NCBI GenBank assembly: GCA_900318855.1
Contig: ONMG01000222.1
Span: 1 to 14,331, forward strand
DNA from: an uncultured Prevotella sp.
Lineage (GTDB): Bacteria > Bacteroidota > Bacteroidia > Bacteroidales > Bacteroidaceae
Length of the DNA stretch: 14,331 bases
Reading direction: 5' to 3'
Shown here: positions 1 through 5,924 of the stretch, piece by piece
Position numbering within the stretch: the stretch's first letter is position 1
How the letters are laid out: each line of letters begins with the position of its first letter
Notes under the pieces: generated by a model
What the model was told of the DNA's origin: nothing
What the model saw: the letters and a program-made list of their open reading frames with translations, nothing else
Databases searched by the model: none
Made by a program: the position numbers and the translations under genes

Positions 1-130
1 CCACAGCTACAGTGCCCCGAGGGGGCACACGAGCACGAAGTGCGCAGAGTCCTTCGAAGCTCCATCCTCGGATATTATCCGCTGCGCTGTAAAATAGGCA
101 GATCAGATTTGACCATCCCAATGCATTGAA
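1..130. repeat. Cluster of short inverted repeats at left edge
   Basis: Several small dyads follow each other: GTGCCCC (12-18) with GGGGCAC (22-28), a perfect 7-bp stem with a 3-base loop; GCAC (33-36) with GTGC (40-43); the palindrome CTTCGAAG (52-59); CGGATA (69-74) with TATCCG (76-81); and the palindrome CAATGCATTG (119-128). The first ~90 bases are G/C-rich and the following spacer is A/T-rich. All three forward frames are open here for 30 codons or more but none has a recognisable product, so I do not call a gene. It may be the end of an interspersed non-coding repeat or the 3' end of something to the left. The function is unknown. Confidence 0.4.
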
Positions 131-214
131 TGTAATTATTGACATACGACCTATAAAAATTGAGATTTACAATCCCCAAAAGCAAAAAGACTAAAAAAAA
201 GCAGTGCAATTAGC

Positions 215-244
215 TTTAAGTTCAATGAAAAAGCATTAACTTTG
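215..244 (+). promoter_or_regulatory. Bacteroidota-type promoter for the oxidoreductase/DUF1080 operon
   Basis: TAACTTTG at 237-244 matches the Bacteroidota sigma factor -7 consensus TAnnTTTG exactly. TTTA at 215-218 lies 18 bases upstream and is a plausible weak -33 element (consensus TTTG). Transcription would start near 250, giving a leader of about 35 bases before the ATG at 286. No operator-like dyad overlaps the box. Confidence 0.6.
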
Positions 245-285
245 CAGAAACGAACCAAAGACCATTAGCGCACTAAACGAACAAG

Positions 286-1413
286 ATGATAAATGCAGCA
301 ATCATAGGATTCGGCCGTATGGGTCGATTCTACCTTAAAGAATTTCAGAAGAATGCAAGATACAAGGTCAAGTATATATGTGATGTTGATGACAGCTGTC
401 TGCAGTTGGCTCACCAACTATCACCGGAATCCATCGTTGTAAAGGATGCACTTGAGGTATATAAGGACAAGGAAGTAGACTTAGTCGTTCTGAGTGCCTT
501 CGCGTCCGAGCGCATGCAGCGAATAGCTGAAGCCGTCAAATACGGCAAGCATGTGATTGCCGAGAAGCCCATTGCTGACACTGTGGAGCATGAGGAAGAG
601 GTGGTGAGGTTGACCAAAGACTACGACAAGTTCTGTGCCGTCGACCTATACCTTCGCAACTCATGGTATCACAAATATATTAACGATTTCATCAAGACGG
701 GCGAAATTGGAGACTTGGCCATAATCCGCATTTGTCACATGACACCGGGTTTGGCACCCGGTGAAGGCCACCAGTCGGAAGGGCCTTGCTTTCACGACTG
801 TGGAATGCACTACGTCGACATTGCCCGGTGGTACGCAGGAAGCGAATATAAGACCTGGCATTCCCAGGGCATCCGCATGTGGAGTTGGAAGGATCCTTGG
901 TGGATTCAAGTGCATGGCACCTTTGAGAATGGTGTTGTCTACGACATTACCCAAGGCTTCGTCTACGGACAGCTTTCGCGCGACCAAACCCACAACTCCT
1001 ACATTGACATCATAGGAACTAAAGGAATAGCACGCATGACGCATGATTTCAAGACCGCCCATGTAGAGCTTCGCGGAGTCCATGAGACCGAGATTGTCGA
1101 CCGCCCCTTCGGAGGCAAGAATCTTGACGTACTCATTGAGCGCATGGGGCAGTCGATAGAGAGCGGGCAGCGCGACCCGATGCTACCTACATTCGAAGAT
1201 GCAGCCATAGCATCACGTAATGCATGGACTTTTCTTAACGACTCTTACACCCATGACCTGCCCGTCAAGGGAGATTTGAAGACATTAGAGGAGATACGTT
1301 ATCGTCGTGCCCATATGACAAACGGCTACGGGCTGCTGCCTCGCAATCATGTGGCATCAGCCCCGAAGGAGGATCCAGCACAAACAGAAGGCAAGATGAA
1401 CGACGCCTGCTAA
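286..1413 (+). CDS. Gfo/Idh/MocA-family NAD(P)-dependent oxidoreductase, cytoplasmic
   Basis: This 375-residue protein has an N-terminal Rossmann fold with the dinucleotide motif GFGRMG (residues 8-13) and the family EKP signature at 93-95 (AEKPIADT). The C-terminal substrate domain contains HDCGMHYVD (170-178), where H175 occupies the usual catalytic histidine position of the D-x-x-x-H type motif. There is no signal peptide, so it should act in the cytoplasm, oxidising or reducing a sugar, keto-sugar or inositol hydroxyl. The last ~25 residues (rich in Pro, Glu and Lys) look like a non-conserved tail. It is first in a five-gene same-strand block, 85 bases before a second, exported member of the family. 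By context it may reduce a 3-keto-sugar after import; an inositol or glucose dehydrogenase role cannot be excluded. The family call is secure and the substrate is unknown. Confidence 0.93.
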   Translation: MINAAIIGFGRMGRFYLKEFQKNARYKVKYICDVDDSCLQLAHQLSPESIVVKDALEVYKDKEVDLVVLSAFASERMQRIAEAVKYGKHVIAEKPIADTVEHEEEVVRLTKDYDKFCAVDLYLRNSWYHKYINDFIKTGEIGDLAIIRICHMTPGLAPGEGHQSEGPCFHDCGMHYVDIARWYAGSEYKTWHSQGIRMWSWKDPWWIQVHGTFENGVVYDITQGFVYGQLSRDQTHNSYIDIIGTKGIARMTHDFKTAHVELRGVHETEIVDRPFGGKNLDVLIERMGQSIESGQRDPMLPTFEDAAIASRNAWTFLNDSYTHDLPVKGDLKTLEEIRYRRAHMTNGYGLLPRNHVASAPKEDPAQTEGKMNDAC

Positions 1414-1498
1414 GTGTCCGTTCACCTAAGCAATTGTCATTCCACATGCTCCTTAAACCCAAAGCATAAACAATGGTTTCACAAACACCTTTTATATT

Positions 1499-2983
1499 AT
1501 GACAGACATTTCAAGAAGAGAATTCCTCAAAAGAGGAAGCGCCGCGTTAGCCGGGATGATTATTGCCCCGAGCATCGTGCCCGCATCAGTGTTAGGTAAA
1601 TCACACGGCCACAAGTCGCCAAGTGACAAACTGAATATCATGGCAGTAGGTATCGGAGGCCGCGGCGCAGCCGACCTTAGCGCAATGGAGACAGAGAACA
1701 TCATCGCTCTGTGCGACTGCGACTGGAAATATGCTGCTCATGTATTTGAGAAATATCCGAAGGCAGCCCGCTACAACGACTACCGCAAGATGTACGACGA
1801 GCAGTTGAAGTCGGCCGACGCCGTGCTTGTTGCTACCGCCGACCACACACACGCTATCATCGCTGCCGACGCCATCACGGCAGGCAAGCATGTCTACGTA
1901 GAGAAGCCGATGACCCTCTACGCCTACGAGAGCCGTCTGCTGGCCAAGCTCGCAAAGAAATACAAGGTAGCCACTCAGATGGGTAACCAGGGCGCCTCAA
2001 GCAGCGGCACCCGCAAAGCTCTGAACTGGTTGTGGAACGGAGAGATTGGTGAGGTCACCCGCATCGACTCCTTCACCAACCGTCCCATTTGGCCGCAGGG
2101 TATGGCTGCTCCCAAGGAGAAGGTAGCTATCCCGTCGACCATGAACTGGGATGCCTTCATCGGCCCGGCCAAATACCGCGACTACAATCCTGCTTACACT
2201 CCCTGGAACTTCCGCGGCTGGTGGGACTTCGGTTCTGGTGCCCTCGGCGACATGGCCAACCACATTCTGCAGGTCGCCTATCGCGGTCTGAACCTGGGTG
2301 CTCCGAGTGAAGTCATCGGCTCCTCCACAATGCTGATGACCGACGCTTGTCCCACGGCACAGAAGATAACCTACCGCTTCCCGGCACGTCCCAACATGCC
2401 GAAGTTAGCTATGCCCGCCTGCGAGCTCACATGGTACGACGGTGGGCTCAGACCCAATCTGCCCATCGACATGCCTGCCGGCAAGAAGTTCGATGACAAC
2501 GGCGTCACCGTGTACTACGGTACCAAGGATACGCTTGTCGTGGGTACCTACGGCTACGATCCCTTCCTCGTGTCGGGCCGCGACCCAAAAGTGCCACAGT
2601 TGTGCCGCGTAGTGAAGGACGACAACCACCAGCAAGATTGGATTCGCGCCTGCAAGGAAAGCCCAGAAAGCCGCGTCAAGACGGAGTCCGACTTCAGCCT
2701 GTCTGGTCCTCTGAACGAGATGATTGTGATGGGTGTTGCCGCTGTCAGGCTGCAGGATCTGAACCAGTGGCTGAAGTGGGATGGCGAGAACATGCGCTTC
2801 ACCAACATCCCCGCGAACGCCAAGATTCGCTCTGTCATCGAGGACAAATTCCACATCCACGACGGTCACCCCACCTTCGACCGTAAGTACAGCGATCCTG
2901 TCGACGCCAACGAATACGCCGAGCGCCTCATCAAGCCTGTCTATCGTGAAGGCTGGAAGCTGCCCGACATGCCCACTGTATAA
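1499..2983 (+). CDS. Tat-exported Gfo/Idh/MocA-family oxidoreductase
   Basis: This 494-residue protein opens with a twin-arginine signal, SRREFLKRG (residues 5-13, R6-R7), followed by a hydrophobic stretch to about residue 33. It should therefore be folded with its cofactor in the cytoplasm and exported to the periplasm. The Rossmann motif GIGGRG is at 51-56, EKPM at 135-138, and the C-terminal domain carries GDMANH (250-255) with the conserved Asp and His of the family. It is longer than cytoplasmic members, as is usual for the bacteroidal Tat-type group with extra C-terminal segments. In characterised relatives a tightly bound NAD(P) is recycled by a second sugar. With DUF1080 genes downstream, the likely role is oxidation of a glycoside hydroxyl (probably C3) or the reverse step. 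The start is fixed by the position of the Tat motif. Confidence 0.94.
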   Translation: MTDISRREFLKRGSAALAGMIIAPSIVPASVLGKSHGHKSPSDKLNIMAVGIGGRGAADLSAMETENIIALCDCDWKYAAHVFEKYPKAARYNDYRKMYDEQLKSADAVLVATADHTHAIIAADAITAGKHVYVEKPMTLYAYESRLLAKLAKKYKVATQMGNQGASSSGTRKALNWLWNGEIGEVTRIDSFTNRPIWPQGMAAPKEKVAIPSTMNWDAFIGPAKYRDYNPAYTPWNFRGWWDFGSGALGDMANHILQVAYRGLNLGAPSEVIGSSTMLMTDACPTAQKITYRFPARPNMPKLAMPACELTWYDGGLRPNLPIDMPAGKKFDDNGVTVYYGTKDTLVVGTYGYDPFLVSGRDPKVPQLCRVVKDDNHQQDWIRACKESPESRVKTESDFSLSGPLNEMIVMGVAAVRLQDLNQWLKWDGENMRFTNIPANAKIRSVIEDKFHIHDGHPTFDRKYSDPVDANEYAERLIKPVYREGWKLPDMPTV

Positions 2984-2998
2984 ATCACTTTAAGTAAA

Positions 2999-3050
2999 GC
3001 TTCCGCCAGCATGGTTCCATAACCAGGCTTTGGCGGAAGCCTTTCATTTT
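2999..3050 (+). terminator. Strong stem-loop with T-run between oxidoreductase and first DUF1080 gene
   Basis: GCTTCCGCCA (2999-3008) pairs perfectly with TGGCGGAAGC (3031-3040). Nested inside, TGGTT (3012-3016) pairs with AACCA (3021-3025) around a 4-base loop. A run of five T follows at 3046-3050. This has the form of an intrinsic terminator, yet the next gene starts at 3059, too close for an independent promoter after the hairpin. It probably acts as a partial terminator, a differential-expression element or an mRNA 3'-end stabiliser. Confidence 0.75.
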
Positions 3051-3058
3051 TCAACACT

Positions 3059-3886
3059 ATGAGAAAGACCCTTATAGCTGCCGCTTTCATTCTACTGGCA
3101 GCACATGCAGGTGCAGCAACCCCTAAGAAAACAACAGGGGGCAAGACTGCCACCATCTATTGTTCACAAGGTTTCCAAGGCCCCGAGAAATGGGATAAGC
3201 AAGTGTTTCCTGTTGACAACAACGGCTTCATCACCATCTTCGACGGTAAGGACTTCAGAGGATGGAGAGGCTATGGCGAAGAGAAGGTACCCTCGAAATG
3301 GGTAGTCGAAGACGGCTGCATCAAGTTCAACAGCCAGGCTAAAGGCAATGGCGGTGACATCATCTTCGCCCATAAATTCAAGAATTTCATTCTCGACATG
3401 GAGTGGAAGATTTCCAAGGGAGGCAACTCCGGCATCTTCTATCTGGCTCAGGAAACAACCAACGACAAGGGCCAGCTGGAGCCCATCTACATCTCCTGTC
3501 CAGAATGTCAGGTGCTTGACAACGAGAATCACCCCGACGCCAAGCTGGGTGTCGACGGCAATCGCAAAGCCGGCTCCCTCTACGACATGATTCCCGCCAA
3601 GCCCCAGAACGCCAAACCCTACGGACAGTGGAACAAGGTGCGCATCGTGGTCAACAACGGTCTCATCACCCACTTCCAAAATGGAGTACAGGTGCTGCAG
3701 TACCGCATGTGGACTCCCGAATGGACCGAACTGCTCCAGAAGAGCAAGTTCAGCGAGGCTAAGTGGCCGCATGCCTTCCAGCTTCTCAACAACTGCGGCG
3801 GCGAATTCCACGAAGGTCTCATTGGCTTGCAGGACCATGGCAACGACGTATGGTTCCGTAACATCAAGGTGAAGATACTTAAATAA
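3059..3886 (+). CDS. Exported DUF1080 (3-keto-disaccharide hydrolase family) protein, copy 1
   Basis: This 275-residue protein has a Sec signal peptide (MRKTLIAAAFILLAAHAGA, residues 1-19) and no lipobox, so it is predicted to be soluble in the periplasm. The body is a single DUF1080 concanavalin-like beta-sandwich: FDGKDFRGWRGYG (61-73), GNGGDIIFAHKF (97-108), KGGNSGIFYLAQE (120-132), CPECQVLDN (147-155), SLYDMIPAKP (173-182) and a C-terminal GLQDHGNDVWFRNIK (256-270). Family members cleave 3-keto-glycosides by elimination and hydration. It is very similar to the following lipoprotein over the whole domain, indicating tandem duplication. It differs at residue 150, where the second cysteine of CPEC replaces the tyrosine seen in the neighbour (CCEY). 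Only 27 bases separate the two genes, so they are surely co-transcribed. Confidence 0.92.
   Translation: MRKTLIAAAFILLAAHAGAATPKKTTGGKTATIYCSQGFQGPEKWDKQVFPVDNNGFITIFDGKDFRGWRGYGEEKVPSKWVVEDGCIKFNSQAKGNGGDIIFAHKFKNFILDMEWKISKGGNSGIFYLAQETTNDKGQLEPIYISCPECQVLDNENHPDAKLGVDGNRKAGSLYDMIPAKPQNAKPYGQWNKVRIVVNNGLITHFQNGVQVLQYRMWTPEWTELLQKSKFSEAKWPHAFQLLNNCGGEFHEGLIGLQDHGNDVWFRNIKVKILK
3530..3634 (+). repeat. Direct repeat within DUF1080 copy 1
   Basis: These 105 bases (codons 158-192) are closely matched in the same orientation by 4433-4537 in the next gene. The encoded peptides, from HPDAKLG to YGQWN, differ at three of 35 residues, and the DNA is also similar, with mostly third-position changes. 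It is the best conserved block of the tandem gene duplication. Confidence 0.8.
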
Positions 3887-3913
3887 CCCGAACTATTTAA
3901 CTAAAGAACTATT

Positions 3914-4792
3914 ATGAAAAAGACTTATTTGATGCTTGCAGCCGCAGCCCTCATGCTGGCTTCGTGTGGCGGCAAACAGAAGTGCAACTGCGGCTGTGAC
4001 AAGTGCACATGCACGCAGGACACGACAGCCTCTGGCGACACGAACTTCAAGATTGTCGACCAGAAGAACATTGACATCAGCAAATATCCTGTTGACAAGG
4101 ATGGGTATATCACACTTTTCAACGGCAAGGATCTCACAGGATGGCGCGGCTACGGCATGGCTCAGCCTCCCAAGAGCTGGGGCGTTGAGGACGGTGCCAT
4201 CCATCTGAAAGGCTCCGGAACGGGTGAAGCTCAGGCAGCAGGCGGCGGCGACCTCATCTTCGCCCACAAGTTCAAGAACTTCGAGCTCGATTTCGAATAC
4301 AAGATTAGCAAGGGTGGCAACTCGGGTGTCTTCTATCTCGCCCGTGAGGCCATGGCCAACCAGAACGGCAAGGAAGCTTATCTGCCTATCTGGCAGTCGT
4401 GCTGCGAGTACCAGGTCCTCGACAACGCCAACCATCCCGACGCCAAGTTAGGTGTCGACGGCAACCGTCAGTCTGCCTCTCTGTACGACATGATTCCGGC
4501 CAAGCCACAGAACGCAAAGCCTTACGGTCAGTGGAACACCGGTAAGATTATGGTTTACGAAGGTACCGTCACCCACTCGCAAAACGGCAAGAATGTTGTG
4601 GAATATCACCTGTGGACCCCGAAGTGGAAGCAGATGCTCGACAACTCTAAGTTCAAGGCCGACGGCGACTTCCCCATCGCTTACAAGCTGATGCTCAACA
4701 TCGGCGGTGACGAGCATGAGGGCTACATCGGCTTCCAGGACCATGGCGACGACGTCTGGTACCGCAATGTGAAGATTAAGATTATGAAGTAA
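3914..4792 (+). CDS. DUF1080-family lipoprotein with cysteine-rich tether, copy 2
   Basis: This 292-residue protein begins with a lipoprotein signal (MKKTYLMLAAAALMLASC, lipidated Cys 18), so it should be anchored to a membrane facing the periplasm or surface. Directly after the anchor is an unusual cluster of cysteines, C24, C26, C28, C31 and C33 (pattern CxCxCxxCxC). A DUF1080 domain follows: LFNGKDLTGWRGYG (68-81), GGDLIFAHKF (111-120), KGGNSGVFYLARE (133-145), CCEYQVLDN (163-171), SLYDMIPAKPQNAKPYGQWN (189-208) and GFQDHGDDVWYRNVKIK (273-289). It is a close tandem paralogue of the preceding gene; residues 174-208 differ from copy 1 at only three positions. The likely role is cleavage of 3-keto-glycosides, perhaps with different access or specificity from the soluble copy. 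Confidence 0.92.
   Translation: MKKTYLMLAAAALMLASCGGKQKCNCGCDKCTCTQDTTASGDTNFKIVDQKNIDISKYPVDKDGYITLFNGKDLTGWRGYGMAQPPKSWGVEDGAIHLKGSGTGEAQAAGGGDLIFAHKFKNFELDFEYKISKGGNSGVFYLAREAMANQNGKEAYLPIWQSCCEYQVLDNANHPDAKLGVDGNRQSASLYDMIPAKPQNAKPYGQWNTGKIMVYEGTVTHSQNGKNVVEYHLWTPKWKQMLDNSKFKADGDFPIAYKLMLNIGGDEHEGYIGFQDHGDDVWYRNVKIKIMK
4433..4537 (+). repeat. Direct repeat within DUF1080 copy 2
   Basis: This is the partner of 3530-3634, about 0.9 kb downstream in the same orientation and codons 174-208 of the lipoprotein gene. Recombination between the two blocks would fuse the genes and delete one copy. Confidence 0.8.
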
Positions 4793-4803
4793 GTCGCATC
4801 AAC

Positions 4804-4846
4804 AAAGGCTATATGCAACGGCAACCCCGGCAAGCATATAGCCTTT
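4804..4846 (+). terminator. Perfect 13-bp hairpin after DUF1080 lipoprotein gene
   Basis: AAAGGCTATATGC (4804-4816) pairs perfectly with GCATATAGCCTTT (4834-4846) around a 17-base loop that can form a further 3-bp CGG/CCG stem. Only three T end the stem and no T-run follows, so termination may be partial. It lies 11 bases after the stop codon and 47 bases before the next gene start, inside an otherwise continuous gene row. Confidence 0.65.
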
Positions 4847-4893
4847 GCCGCAACAGTATATCACACGCTCATTCTACTCTAAAAGCAACTATC

Positions 4894-5811
4894 ATGAGAA
4901 AGTTTATATTGAATTTAGCCCTGCTCTTAGTAGCAGGCTCACTGACGATGTCAGCAGCTCAGCGCAGCCGTCGCCCCGCAGCAAAGCAACAGAAGAAGGA
5001 GATGATGCTCCAGCTTTACTCCATCCGCGACGTCATCGGCAATCCCGAACTCTATGCAAAGAACCACGTTGAAGTGTTCAAGAAGCTTCGCCAATACGGC
5101 TTCACCGGCGTGGAAGCTGCCAACTACAACGATGGAAAGTTCTATGGAGTGAGTCCTGAGCAGTACAAGAAAGACTGTGAGGCCGCTGGCTTGAATCCAC
5201 TGTCCTCGCATGCCACCTACTGGCTCAACGAAACCGAAATCGACAACCACGACTTCGCTAAAGCCATGAAGTGGTGGGACGTGGCCATTGCCGCCCACAA
5301 GGCAGCCGGCATGAAATACATTGTTGCTCCGAGCGGCCCCATGCCCAAGAACCTCAAGCAGGCACAGGCACTCTGCGACTATCACAACGCAGTAGGAGCT
5401 AAAGTGCGCGCTGCCGGCATGAAGTATGGTTTCCATACCCACTCAGGCGAATACAAGAAAGTAGAGGGCACTCCCTGGATAGAGTATATGATGAAGCATA
5501 TCTCCCCAGAGAACATGTTCTGGCAGATGGACACCTATTGGTGTGTCATGGCCCAGGAAGCTCCTTGCGAGTGGTTTGCCAAGTTCCCCGGCCGTTGCAA
5601 GCTCCTCCACATCAAGGACCACTATGTGGTTGGAAAGAGTGGCATGGTTAACTATGAGGCCATCTTCCGCGATGCTAAGACATGCGGCCTCGAAGGCTAT
5701 GTCGTAGAGCTCGAGGGCACCGACGGAACCATCGACAGCATGGAAGGGGTACGCCAAAGCGCTGCTTATCTGATAAGCAAGCCCTGGGTGAAAGCCTCCT
5801 ACAGCAAATAA
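4894..5811 (+). CDS. Exported sugar isomerase/epimerase-like TIM-barrel protein
   Basis: I place the start at 4894 rather than the in-frame ATG at 4813, because only the later one begins with a signal peptide (MRKFILNLALLLVAGSLTMS) and the earlier one lies inside the preceding hairpin. The 305-residue product belongs to the xylose isomerase-like (AP endonuclease 2) TIM-barrel superfamily. Candidate metal-site residues are E74 (GVEAANY), H181/H183/E186 (FHTHSGEY), D213 (QMDTYW), H239 (LLHIKDH) and E272/E274 (VVELEGTD). Such proteins isomerise or epimerise sugars and keto-sugars, and close homologues often sit beside DUF1080 and Gfo/Idh/MocA genes. Here it should act in the periplasm on the keto-sugar made by its neighbours, or possibly as a lyase or hydratase. 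The fold is clear and the exact reaction is unknown. Confidence 0.9.
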   Translation: MRKFILNLALLLVAGSLTMSAAQRSRRPAAKQQKKEMMLQLYSIRDVIGNPELYAKNHVEVFKKLRQYGFTGVEAANYNDGKFYGVSPEQYKKDCEAAGLNPLSSHATYWLNETEIDNHDFAKAMKWWDVAIAAHKAAGMKYIVAPSGPMPKNLKQAQALCDYHNAVGAKVRAAGMKYGFHTHSGEYKKVEGTPWIEYMMKHISPENMFWQMDTYWCVMAQEAPCEWFAKFPGRCKLLHIKDHYVVGKSGMVNYEAIFRDAKTCGLEGYVVELEGTDGTIDSMEGVRQSAAYLISKPWVKASYSK

Positions 5812-5819
5812 CACAAGAT

Positions 5820-5856
5820 AGAGGCAGCCTCTCCCACCACCGGAGGGGCTGCCTCT
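5820..5856 (+). terminator. Probable intrinsic terminator after the isomerase gene
   Basis: AGAGGCAGCCTCTCC (5820-5834) pairs with GGAGGGGCTGCCTCT (5842-5856) over 15 positions, with one T-G wobble, around the 7-base loop 5835-5841. It starts 8 bases after the stop codon. The tail (TGACTTTAAGG) has only a short T-run. This probably marks the end of the five-gene transcript. Confidence 0.75.
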
Positions 5857-5890
5857 TGACTTTAAGGATTTATAAGAAGAAACCAAAAAC

Positions 5891-5907
5891 TATCGATATT
5901 TTCGATA
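5891..5907. promoter_or_regulatory. Inverted repeat overlapping a possible -7 box upstream of the surface protein gene
   Basis: TATCGA (5891-5896) and TCGATA (5902-5907) are perfect inverted halves around 5 bases. TATTTTCG at 5897-5904, within the dyad, differs from the Bacteroidota -7 consensus TAnnTTTG at one position, and I see no convincing -33 element. If this is the promoter, the dyad could be an operator. The start codon is at 5925. Confidence 0.35.
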
Positions 5908-5924
5908 CAACTAATCCTATTTTA

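Noticed and set aside
661..1083. Long antisense frame within the first oxidoreductase gene
   Set aside because: It is a shadow of a clearly conserved Gfo/Idh/MocA coding region; it has no recognisable domain and no upstream signals.
1414..1599. 61-codon frame in the gap before the Tat oxidoreductase
   Set aside because: It overlaps the Tat signal region in another frame, its product is Lys/Arg/His-rich, and it has no recognisable features.
3164..3838. 224-codon antisense frame in DUF1080 copy 1, with a similar one in copy 2
   Set aside because: Both arise from codon bias of the sense genes. Their presence in both copies reflects the duplication, not an antisense gene.
4813..4893. Earlier in-frame ATG extending the isomerase-like protein by 27 residues
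   Set aside because: It lies inside the hairpin after the lipoprotein gene and would bury the obvious signal peptide that starts at 4894.
5682..5924. 81-codon upstream extension of the surface protein frame
   Set aside because: It overlaps the end of the isomerase gene and runs through its terminator hairpin; the signal peptide begins at 5925.
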